64,000 nt of DNA, from contig JAUCBJ010006816.1 of assembly GCA_032718475.1 (NCBI GenBank), positions 60,162 to 124,161 of the forward strand. Reading direction: 5' to 3'. The stretch is from Nemertoderma westbladi. Taxonomy: Eukaryota > Xenacoelomorpha > Nemertodermatida > Nemertodermatidae. Shown one piece after another: positions 8,654 through 17,847 of the stretch. Made by a program: the position numbers and the translations under genes. The notes under the pieces are model-generated. The model saw only the letters and a program-made list of their open reading frames with translations, made no database searches and had not been told where the DNA came from. Every line of letters starts with the position of its first letter. Position 1 is the stretch's first letter.

Positions 8654-11600
8654 ACACATATTTAAGCGATGGGTCCCATCACATAGCGCACATTTCGGTT
8701 TGATGTTACTCACCTTACTCTGAGTCACATTGTGTACACTTGCTTTTTCTTCGGGCTTTCTCACCTGAATTCTCTTGGGAGACGTAGGAGGAGTTTTTCT
8801 TACCTGTTCTCTCCTGTCATTTGTTCGAGACTTGAATTTACTTACCTGATCTTTAGGCATTTTATTTACGTAATAAGATCTATCAGTGTCTTTCCTGCTA
8901 TCTTCTCCTTGAGAAGTCTGGCTTTCGCCATCGTCTGTATAACACACTGGTGTTACTTTTCTCCTAGAGACGGGTTTTTCACTTACCTTGTTTTCCGGTG
9001 TCTTCTCTCTGGACAGTTTCAGGAGCTGTAATTTCACTTCTCCATCTAGGAATGACATGAGATCAGCCATGGTAGGGTCTCGTCGTTGTTGTTCCATCAT
9101 ATATAGCACTTTCTTATCCCAGCGTGTACCTACTCCACCCTTCGGTAAAGTAGAAGCCACTGCCCTAATAACCATAGCATTCTGATACTCATGAGACTTA
9201 CCTAGCCAATCTAATTGTCTGCAGATCTCCTGAATCTCATCGGAAAACTCGATAATTCTGCTGCTAATAAACTTTCGGGGCGCTACCAACTTTGCATACA
9301 AATACCCAGCTATGTTATTCCTATTACCATTCCTGATGTTTAGTGTATCCCAAACTTGTCTTAATCCGTCTGGATGTCCAATAAACTTTAACGCCATTAA
9401 CTTGGGAGATCCTTCCAAGCACTCGATGAGGAATCTAAGTTTCTCTCCATTAGATAGCACAGAGTTCTGTATGTTATCTTTGTAATATTCATTAAAAGGT
9501 AACCATTTCATCTCATCTCCATTGAATTTGACGATCTCTCCCACCTTTACCGCTTGCCGGGCTTCGGTTCTAGCCATTTGACGCGTAAAACTTTCTTGGG
9601 CCATCGTGTTATTTAATATCGAGTTATCGGTATATAAATTTCTCGGATTATGATCCGGTCTATAGGGAATATCATTATCAACAGGTCTATAATTACCCTT
9701 AATAGGGTTCACTATAGGAGTTTCTACCTCGCTAGCAGTATAGATGCGTGTAGGCTCCACACCTTGCGCATGAGATACTTCAGACCTAACAGGTTGACAC
9801 ATTGTTACAGGGGGTGGTGGTATACCCCTTTGTGTATTTACTAATTTATCGCGTTCTAGCGCGATACTTTGCTGCACTTCTTGCAACTCTAACCTACTTT
9901 CCCTTACTGTGCCCTTGAATTGCTGAACGGTCTCCTGCATCTGTCCGAGCAGGAGATCCATCCCCCGTCATCTCTCATCCACCCATTCAACCGCCGAAGC
10001 GGGATTCGCCAACGCTGTAGCGGGCGGACGAGGGACAACGGGCGACAAATCATGAATATTTCGCTCGGAGTCCAGGGCATGAGCTGTCTCATGGGCTGTT
10101 CTGCTGGGCACAGGTAGCTTAGTGCTGTGCAAAGGGAATTGAGAGGTAGGTTCAGGGAGTACAGGTGTCTCTACGACCGAAAGGGTGGCTTCGGGAACAG
10201 ACCTAACTATTTCGGGCTCATCTACTATAGTAGGGAGTCTCTCTATTGTAATTATTTGGTCTGTGGGTTCTGTACTACCTAAGTTGGTGTTATTTAGTTG
10301 CCTTCTAACAGCTGGAGGCAAATCAGGCAATTTTTGACGGTGGGATGTTCTTTTACGTCTGCTTAGGCGAGATCGATTTCCTTTGCCTTCAGTATCGGTG
10401 GTATCGCCTTCCTCAGATGATGTATAACCCTGTCTTTTGGGAGTAGATCGATTCATCATCTGCATATTACTAGCTGTTAACTGTTTACTGAAGTCGTCTT
10501 GCTTCTCTTGAAGATTTTCCAACTCCAGTTGGGCGATCTCTTCAGCCGCTCTCCGTTCTGCTTCCGCCACCGCTGCCGCTTTTGCCTCTGCCGCTGCCGC
10601 TTTTGCCTCTGCCGCTGCTTCTGCTGCTGCCGCTTTTGCCTCTGCCGCTGCTTCTGCTGCTGCCGCTTTTGCCTCTGCCGCTGCTCCTGCCAAGGTCGCT
10701 TTTCTTTCTGCCTCTGCCACTGCTGCTATCTTTCTGTCTTCTATACGTTTTTTCCTTACTTGTCCTTCTTGGTCTCTAGCGATGCGGAGTTGTTCATCGA
10801 ATTTAGCTTGGTTCGCCGCTAACCTATCCACATCAATTGCATCCAACACACGCTGGGCTCCTTCACTATTAGGGCTAAGTCCATCTAGCCTTCTCCTCAA
10901 CTCTTCATCTCCCAAAAAACGCTGATAGTCTGACAGATAGATGTCAATGGCATCCCTCTTATGCGGTTTCTCTGCCGTCGCTTCACTTTCCACTTGGGAA
11001 AAAGTAGCGTCCGTTGATTCTCCATGGGTTGAGCGCTCCTCCAGCTGAGCTTTCCACTGAGCTGTTCCTTGAACCTGGCGACTCACCCGTTGAAACCAAG
11101 TCTTTACGGCAACTTGCAACGACGTGTCTTGTCTTCTTTTAGAAGCCTCTTCAAAGGCTGATAATATTAGCCTGATTCGCAGAATTCTTTCTCTAACTTG
11201 ATAAAGCAGTTGTCCCTGCTCTTGAGGTCCTTTAGGTTGTTGAAACAGTTGTTTTTCTACTCGCTCCATAGAGCTGAAGAATCCCTGTGCGTATCCGGCT
11301 GCGGACCTCTTCCACACAGCTGGATCGATGGTTTCCTTGGCTACTCCCATCCGGTGTATGTCTTCCCAGGCAGCTTCTGATAAATCAAACGGGAGTCCGG
11401 GTCCGGGGAAGTTCCATTGTTTCTCCACCGCAATCAATAACCTAGTGAGTACGGCTGCAGGAAGGATGAGAAGGGGATCTGAATAAGCCGCATCCATCAT
11501 CCTTGCTCCGCGTTCGGGTGTCAGTTCTACCGTATCTTCACTACTGGAGCTGACGGGCCGCTGAGAAATAAGTTCTTGGCTCGCGGGTGGTTGCTGTTCC

Positions 11601-11815
11601 GCTGCTTCTTGGTCCCGCTTGACCTGAGCTCGAGTGCCTATGATAGACCTACGATGTTGGACCAGCCTAGGTTCTGTTATTACTACTGGAGGGATGACCT
11701 TCCTCACAGTGGGAGGTGAACTGAACTTAGGACTAGACGGTTCTACACCTCTATCTGAGTCGCAGATAGTTACATCTAATAAACTGTCTGACAGGTTCTG
11801 TTTAGTATCAGACAT
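8654..11815 (-). pseudogene. gag: BEL2-A gag (one nonsense codon, truncated by BEL1)
   Basis: The start is the ATG at 11815 (codons ATG TCT GAT). One frame runs to the BEL1 junction with a single in-frame stop at 9968-9970, where copy B has Arg, a CGA-to-TGA change. Features: Ser/Thr-rich N-terminus; an Ala/Glu/Lys coiled-coil repeat built of AAAEAKA-type units near 10560-10720; a DUF1759-type Gag core (WLPFNEYYKDN ... KLRFLIECLEGSPK); a basic linker; and the first Cys of a zinc knuckle (CALCDGTHRL) just before the break. Relative to copy B it lacks about 90 bp after the IAVEK motif near 11430. Past 8654 the frame reads into the BEL1 LTR and is meaningless. Confidence 0.85.
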
Positions 11816-12226
11816 GTTGGTTTGCACAGTTGAATGCCTACTGCTATATTACAGTCTAAGCAAGTCTAGTAATTCAGAATTAACTGCTAGCCTAGTAATT
11901 AATTACCGATACTGCTACTCAGTGTAGCGTGATATATAATATATTAGTATACCGGTATGCTTATAGTATATATAAGTATTATTACAGACTAGTTTATCAC
12001 AGAATACCGGTAGGTAATTTTAGCACAAATATATAAATATATAATAGGCCTATCGTGAATACCGGTATGCAGTTTACACCTATAATGTATATATATAAGT
12101 ATAATTACAGACTAGAATTAATTACAGAATACCGGTATGATTTCAGCACAAGTATATAAATATATAATAGGCCTATCGTAAATACCGGTATATCAATTAT
12201 TTTAGAATAATTGGATTTCTGAATTT
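11816..12226 (-). repeat. BEL2-A leader, part proximal to gag
   Basis: AT-rich sequence with repeated ATACCGGTAT palindromes spaced about 130 bp apart as a degenerate tandem repeat. It matches 50340-50762 of copy B in inverted orientation. The LINE insertion separates it from the rest of the leader at 17848-20812. Confidence 0.8.
12216..12226. repeat. Target-site duplication, left copy (TTTCTGAATTT)
   Basis: The 11-mer is present here and at 17837-17847, flanking the LINE. The uninterrupted site in BEL2 copy B near 50340 has the sequence once, which supports a clean insertion. Confidence 0.9.
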
Positions 12227-12322
12227 ACTAAGATATAATATAAAACTAAAAGTAATATTGTAATATACGATACATTGAACATTGCGTTAGAGTATGCTAC
12301 GGCAAAGGCTACTGACCGGGCC

Positions 12323-15300
12323 CTAATCCCCAAAGAGTCCACCAGGGGATGGGCCAGCAGTTGCCAGGACAGACGCCGCGTTGCCCACCAGAATGGCCAT
12401 GACGATACGCTGAAGTAGAAACCTGTGGGAGCGCGGCTCATGAGTCATGGTGTGGAGACGGGACCCAATCTCCTGGAGGAAGGAGGACGTCTCCGGACCG
12501 GGGCGCCCCAGGGTCTCGAACGCAACAGGGTGAAATATATGACCCCGCTCCATCACCTCCGCATATGTCAAGTTCTTTCCCTGTTCGGCACCCTCTGCAG
12601 CACGACCCCCTGCAATTAGCGTCTGTTGGCGGTGACTAGGGGCAAGGGGGTCAACCACTGTGGCATCCCAGGTTAGCATTCGACCCTGGGACCAAGGCAC
12701 AAGTGTCACCCCGTCTACACGCTTCCCGTCATTGCGGCAGAGTCCTGATGGTTCCAGAATGGAGGGAACCCCACAGCTGACCAATGCCCGTCTCACAATA
12801 TCATTAACCATGGTGTGGCGAGGGAACCGGCCTGCGCTCCTCCGGCATGAGAGACCATGTAGACCATTGGACGCTACTGGATTGCCACAACGGTCGCAGA
12901 TGTGGGGCTCTACCACCTTTTCTCCAAGGCGAATGGCGATGGCAATTCGAAACTGCGCATCGCTTAGTTTTAGCCCCAGAGCTGCACTAGGAAGAGCATC
13001 AAGCCAGCAGCCAGCGGTCGGGTGATCGAGGGAGTTCAGTCGAGCAAGGTCGAGAGTAGAAGCTACAAGACGGAGGGTGGCGAGGCTTTCTTGATGGATG
13101 GGCGCCATCCACACCCTCTGTGTTGACACAGTGGGTGGTGCTGAGTCGGGGGGGAGTGACGCATTCCGTATGGTCATGGCTAATTCCCGTGCTGGGCTCG
13201 GCATCCCTGCGGAAGGGTACAAGCGGTTTGAAAGGGTTGAACATGCAGCCGCAGAAGCCAGGAAGGCAGAGGGTGCGAGCTGCACTGCTGATCCCAAACC
13301 AAGACCGCCAACCCGTGCTGGTAGGCAAGCCTGGGCCCATGCTGGGTCACCAATTTCTGTATTGGCAACCACTTGAAGGGCACCACGAAGCACTCGATCA
13401 TAGTCCCTAAGAAGGGTGGGGAACCTAAAACATGGGGCAGCCCTAAGGAAGTACATCAGCCTGGGTATGGCAAATGAGTTCCTCAGGAGGAAAAAGCCGT
13501 GATGTGCGTCAAGGAGTGGAAGCCGGCTAACTAGAGTGGTGAGGTCACCGACCTTGGCTGTGAGGCAAGAGGCGATGGCAGCTTCTCCGATGGGGGCGCC
13601 AAGAATGGTCAACTGATCCAGCGGCGGGCATGGGATGCCGGCACAGATAGCATCGAACTCCATCTGGATCTCGGCACGTGATTCTTCTGTCTCGGGCCCC
13701 AAGAAAAACAACTCGCTCTTTGTGGGGTTAATCATCAGCCCAAGTTTCCTCCCATCATCGATCAACCTTGAGAGGTCCCTCAGCACAACCCGATGGTCAT
13801 CAGCTAGGTTTCCATCGTCCAGGTACCAGACATTGAAAGCCGATTCCAATGCCTGGATGGTTGAGTTTTCTGTGTCTCCGAACAGCTGCGGGCCATCTGT
13901 GTCCCCTTGTTGTACGCCCTCGTCAGAGAGTAGGACTTGGTCACCATTAAGGAGAAAGGTTGCCTCCCCATAGGCAGCAAGGGTGTAATTATAAATCGCG
14001 GGATGAGCAGCATGGACAGTCTCCAGCATTGAGTCTCGGCGGATTGAGTTGAATGCATTACTAAAATCTATTTTTAGCAACACGAAACCCGCCGGATTTT
14101 CCCCATTGACCAGCGCCCTTACTGCGTGGGCAGCCCCCTCCGCACCTAACTTGCAGCCAATACCCAGCTGAACCGATCCATATGACTCTGTCCGTTTCTC
14201 TGCAGCTAAGGTTCCAGAGAACTTGCCACACAAACGACGAAGGGTAACCCCAACAGCTATGGGACGGATTCCCGGCCCACTCTTCTTGAATGCAAACAAG
14301 TTTGCCCCAAAGAATATAGGCCGGATAGCAGTTGGCACCTTGCCCGCCATGGTAACATCAACGAACCTTGCTAGGGATGACAGGAGGCGTTCTCCAGCTT
14401 CGCCATTTGTTGGGGTGACAAGATCCTTATATATCTGAGGCCGCACCCCATCTGGGCCTCCAGCACTCCCGCTAGGGAAGGATGAGATCAACCTCCGGAG
14501 TATCGTGGGGGTACAAGGGCGAGCAGACGAGGTGACAGGCGGTGGTGGGTCTCTTCTATCATCTGGTCTGGCAGGGTGCTTTCCCCGTAGCAACTCTAGT
14601 GTCTCCGGTGTGTTGGGGGCAATGGCGTTCTTCGAGGAAGCTAACCGTATAGCTCCCTTGATGTCACCATCCTCTATCTTCTCTGCCACCATGGTAGCCA
14701 GTCTAACCGACTCCTCCTGGGGCCTCTGGCAATAGGGGCCAGATGTCCGAAATGGTGGTGTTGGAAAACCTGAACCTGAATTAACCATGGCACGGAAATC
14801 GGCGATCCTTTGGTTAATGAGGGAAGCAAGAGATCGCTGGTGTTTCCTCCCCCCTCGACTTGGCGCTGGGATACAGAAGTCGCCAACTATGAGTAGCCAG
14901 ATCCATTTATGGACTCTCATCGGTTCGTCTGCAATAGCAGTAAACAACTCAGCGAACAGGTCAGCTAAGTTGGTCCTCGATGCCTTTGGGACATGTCTCA
15001 GCTGCCTTGTTCGCCACCCTCGTACTATATTCAAAATATCCCACTCTGATAATTCCCCTTGGGAATGTCTGATGGGGGGACCTTGCAAGGAGGCTGAAGC
15101 ATCTGGCTGGACACTAGATCCCAGGCACCGGTTGGCAGGTGGGCCATGTGTGCGCAGAGTCCCATTGGCTTTTATTCCGAAGACCCTCAAACATACTGGA
15201 CACGTGCCAGCTCCAGACATTGGAGGCCCTGACGAGCCGACCCCAGACCCTTGAGTGTCCGACACACCAATACCAACAGACACCGAAGGGACCGACACAC

Positions 15301-17737
15301 TGATAACAGACACCGAAGGAAGTGACCCACCGACTCCAGACACTTGAGGGGCCGACTCATCGACTCCAGATACTGAAGGGACTGACTCACCGACTCCAGA
15401 CACTGAAGGAACCAATTCACCGACACCATAGTCTTGAGGAACCGACTCAACAACCCCAGACACTCGAGGGACCGACTCACTGACTCCAGACAATGAAGGA
15501 ACCGACCCACGGACTCCAGACACTTGAGGGGCCGACTCACCGACTCCAGATACTGAAGGGACTGACTCACCGACTCCAGACACATAAGGAACCAACTCAC
15601 CGACCCCATACTCTTGAGGAACCGACTCACCAACCCTAGACACTTGAGGAACCGACTCACCGACTCCAGACAATGAAGGAACCGATCCACCGATTCCAGA
15701 TACTTGAGGGGCCGACTCACCGACTCCAGAGACTAAACGGACAGACTCACCAACCCCTAACACCGAAGGAACAGACTCACCGACTCCAGAGACTCGAGGA
15801 ACCGACTCACCGACACGAGACATTTGAGGAGCCGACTCAACGACTCTAGACACTGAACGGACAGATTCACCGAATCCAGATACTGAGCGGAATGACTCAC
15901 CGACCCCAGACCCCTGAGGAACCGACTCACCGACACGAGACATTTGAGGAGCCGACTCACCGACTCTAGACACTGAACGGACAGATTCACCGAATCCAGA
16001 TACTGAAGGAACAGACTCACCGACTACAGGCACTGAAGAGACAGAGTCACCAACCCCAAACACCGAAGGAACCGGCTCACCGACTCCAGACACTGGAGGA
16101 ACCGACTCATCGACTCCAGACACTGAGCGGAATGACTCACCGACCCCAGAAGCCTGAGGAACCGACTCACCGACGCTAGACATTTGAGGAGCCGACTTAC
16201 CGACTCCAGACACTGAACGGACAGACTCACCGAAACCAGATACTGAAGGAACAGAGTCACCGACTACAGGCACTGAAGAGACAGACTCCCCAACCTCAAA
16301 CACCGAAGGAACCGGCTCACCGACTCCAGACACTGGAGGAACCGACTCGCCGACCCCAGACACCGGAACAACCGACTCACTGGATGCAGACACTGAAGGA
16401 GCCGGCTCACCGACTGCAGGCACGACTCCATACACCTGAGAAACCAAGTCACCGACTCTAGATACAGCGCCGCCTGACTCACCGACCCCAGACATTTGAG
16501 GAACCGGCTCACCAACCCCACACACTTGAGGAACCGACTCACCGAATCCATACATTTCAGAAACCGACTCACCGACTCTAGACACTAATCGAACTGACTC
16601 TCTGACCCCAGACACATGAGGAACCGACTCGCCGACTCCAGACACTGAAGGGACCGACTCACCGACCCCAGACACTTGAGGAACCGACTCACCGAATCCA
16701 TACATTTCAGAAACCGACTCACCGACTCTAGACACTAAACGAACTGACTCTCTGACCCCAGACACATGAGGAACCGACTCGCCGACTCCAGACACTGAAG
16801 GGACCGCCTCACCGGCCCCAGACACGTGAGGATCCGTCTCACCAACCCCACACACTTGAGGAACCGATTCACCGAATCCATACATTTCAGAAACCGACTC
16901 ACCGACTCTAGACACTAAACGAACTGACTCACTGACCCCAGACACATGAGGAACCGACTCGCCGACTCCAGAGACTGAAAGAACCGACTCACCAGCTCCA
17001 GACACTGAAGGGACCGAGTCACCGATCCCGGACTCTTGAGGAACCGACTCACTAGCTCCAGAAACTTGTGGAACTGACTCACCGACTCCAAACAATTGAG
17101 AAACCGACACACCGATTCCAGACTCTTGAGGAACGGACTCATCAACCCCATACACTTGAGTAACCAACTTACCAACCACGGACACCGAAGGAACCGACTC
17201 ACCCACTCCAGACAGTGAAGGAACTGACTTACCAACCCCGTTCACCGAAGGAACCGACTCACCTACTCCAGACAGCTGAGGGACCGACTCCCCAACCCCA
17301 GGCACTTGAGGAACCGACTCACCGATTCCATACACTTGAGAAACCGACTCACCGACTCTAGACACTGAACTGACTGACCCACCGCCCCCAGACACTTGAG
17401 GAACCGACTCGCCGACTCCAGACACTGAAGGAACCGACTCACCAACCCCAGACACCGAAGGAACCGACTCACCTACTCCAGACACTAGGGGAACCGACTC
17501 ACCAACCCCAGATGCCGAAGGGACCGACTCACCGACGCCAGAAACTGGAAGTACCGAACCAACTTCCGACACTCCCTCACCCAAGGAAGATGACTGATAA
17601 GCTATTGCTTCACTACCACGACGGGCCCTGTCAAGTATTGCTGTTGCCCGAGCCTGTGCCTCGCCTGGGAACAGATCTCTCCCTACCTTCGTGGGAGATG
17701 TTATCCAGGAAGAGTTAGAATGGGAAACCGCCCTCAT
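12323..17737 (-). CDS. LINE ORF: repeat-rich N-terminus, zinc finger, RT, REL endonuclease
   Basis: 1804 residues from the ATG at 17737; the frame continues open upstream to 17836, so the native start may be lost. Residues about 58-835 are roughly 78 copies of a 10-residue unit like GVGESVPSVS. Then comes a Cys/His finger (CPVCLRVF...H...C, about 844-870). The reverse transcriptase follows at about 1130-1400, with LKIDFSNAFNSI, GVQQGDTDGPQLF and WYLDDGN near 1306. The C-terminus has a CCHC motif (CDRCGN...H...C, about 1616) and a PD-(D/E)XK-like endonuclease (KRVDG...TWDATVVDP, about 1660-1690). Such single-ORF LINEs insert by target-primed reverse transcription. The frame is intact, so this copy could be recent. 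The repeat domain is unusual in length. Confidence 0.88.
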   Translation of the reverse strand: MRAVSHSNSSWITSPTKVGRDLFPGEAQARATAILDRARRGSEAIAYQSSSLGEGVSEVGSVLPVSGVGESVPSASGVGESVPLVSGVGESVPSVSGVGESVPSVSGVGESVPQVSGGGGSVSSVSRVGESVSQVYGIGESVPQVPGVGESVPQLSGVGESVPSVNGVGKSVPSLSGVGESVPSVSVVGKLVTQVYGVDESVPQESGIGVSVSQLFGVGESVPQVSGASESVPQESGIGDSVPSVSGAGESVLSVSGVGESVPHVSGVSESVRLVSRVGESVSEMYGFGESVPQVCGVGETDPHVSGAGEAVPSVSGVGESVPHVSGVRESVRLVSRVGESVSEMYGFGESVPQVSGVGESVPSVSGVGESVPHVSGVRESVRLVSRVGESVSEMYGFGESVPQVCGVGEPVPQMSGVGESGGAVSRVGDLVSQVYGVVPAVGEPAPSVSASSESVVPVSGVGESVPPVSGVGEPVPSVFEVGESVSSVPVVGDSVPSVSGFGESVRSVSGVGKSAPQMSSVGESVPQASGVGESFRSVSGVDESVPPVSGVGEPVPSVFGVGDSVSSVPVVGESVPSVSGFGESVRSVSRVGESAPQMSRVGESVPQGSGVGESFRSVSGFGESVRSVSRVVESAPQMSRVGESVPRVSGVGESVPSVLGVGESVRLVSGVGESAPQVSGIGGSVPSLSGVGESVPQVSRVGESVPQEYGVGELVPYVSGVGESVPSVSGVGESAPQVSGVRGSVPSLSGVSESVPRVSGVVESVPQDYGVGELVPSVSGVGESVPSVSGVDESAPQVSGVGGSLPSVSVISVSVPSVSVGIGVSDTQGSGVGSSGPPMSGAGTCPVCLRVFGIKANGTLRTHGPPANRCLGSSVQPDASASLQGPPIRHSQGELSEWDILNIVRGWRTRQLRHVPKASRTNLADLFAELFTAIADEPMRVHKWIWLLIVGDFCIPAPSRGGRKHQRSLASLINQRIADFRAMVNSGSGFPTPPFRTSGPYCQRPQEESVRLATMVAEKIEDGDIKGAIRLASSKNAIAPNTPETLELLRGKHPARPDDRRDPPPPVTSSARPCTPTILRRLISSFPSGSAGGPDGVRPQIYKDLVTPTNGEAGERLLSSLARFVDVTMAGKVPTAIRPIFFGANLFAFKKSGPGIRPIAVGVTLRRLCGKFSGTLAAEKRTESYGSVQLGIGCKLGAEGAAHAVRALVNGENPAGFVLLKIDFSNAFNSIRRDSMLETVHAAHPAIYNYTLAAYGEATFLLNGDQVLLSDEGVQQGDTDGPQLFGDTENSTIQALESAFNVWYLDDGNLADDHRVVLRDLSRLIDDGRKLGLMINPTKSELFFLGPETEESRAEIQMEFDAICAGIPCPPLDQLTILGAPIGEAAIASCLTAKVGDLTTLVSRLPLLDAHHGFFLLRNSFAIPRLMYFLRAAPCFRFPTLLRDYDRVLRGALQVVANTEIGDPAWAQACLPARVGGLGLGSAVQLAPSAFLASAAACSTLSNRLYPSAGMPSPARELAMTIRNASLPPDSAPPTVSTQRVWMAPIHQESLATLRLVASTLDLARLNSLDHPTAGCWLDALPSAALGLKLSDAQFRIAIAIRLGEKVVEPHICDRCGNPVASNGLHGLSCRRSAGRFPRHTMVNDIVRRALVSCGVPSILEPSGLCRNDGKRVDGVTLVPWSQGRMLTWDATVVDPLAPSHRQQTLIAGGRAAEGAEQGKNLTYAEVMERGHIFHPVAFETLGRPGPETSSFLQEIGSRLHTMTHEPRSHRFLLQRIVMAILVGNAASVLATAGPSPGGLFGD
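15250..17570. repeat. 30-bp minisatellite inside LINE ORF (~78 units)
   Basis: The + strand unit reads like CCGACTCACCGACTCCAGACACTGAAGGAA with substitutions. Because 30 is a multiple of three, it stays in frame with the LINE ORF and also leaves long open shadow frames. Larger blocks are repeated too (compare 16500-16690, 16630-16870 and 16860-16990), showing multi-unit duplication. Confidence 0.95.
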
Positions 17738-17836
17738 TGTAGTTGAAGGAGAAGAGCTCGTGACAACGCTATCAAACCCATCTAACGTCCTGTCCGAATC
17801 TAGAAGAGTCTCGTCTAGGATATATCCATCTCCCGC

Positions 17837-17847
17837 TTTCTGAATTT
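17837..17847. repeat. Target-site duplication, right copy (TTTCTGAATTT)
   Basis: Partner of 12216-12226. BEL2-A leader sequence resumes directly after it (TTAAGGGTTACTTGG), matching copy B. Confidence 0.9.

Larger units (their letters stand above)
12227..17836 (-). mobile_element. Non-LTR retrotransposon with restriction-like endonuclease
   Basis: A 5.6-kb insertion in the BEL2-A leader bounded by an 11-bp target-site duplication. It has a single long ORF, a 96-bp 3' tail without poly(A), and REL endonuclease and RT domains like R2/CRE/Utopia-type early-branching LINEs. The clade is not assigned. The ORF is open to the 5' end of the insertion, so the copy may be 5'-truncated. Confidence 0.88.

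Noticed and set aside
10499-10822. Cys/Arg/Leu-rich + strand frames
   Set aside because: Complement of the Ala/Glu/Lys coiled-coil repeat in BEL2-A gag. The same artefact appears at 51743-52202 opposite BEL2-B gag.
15187-17472. Several Leu/Ser/Arg-rich open frames antisense or offset to the LINE ORF
   Set aside because: Shadow frames of the 30-bp minisatellite; the coding frame is the one that continues into zinc finger, RT and endonuclease.
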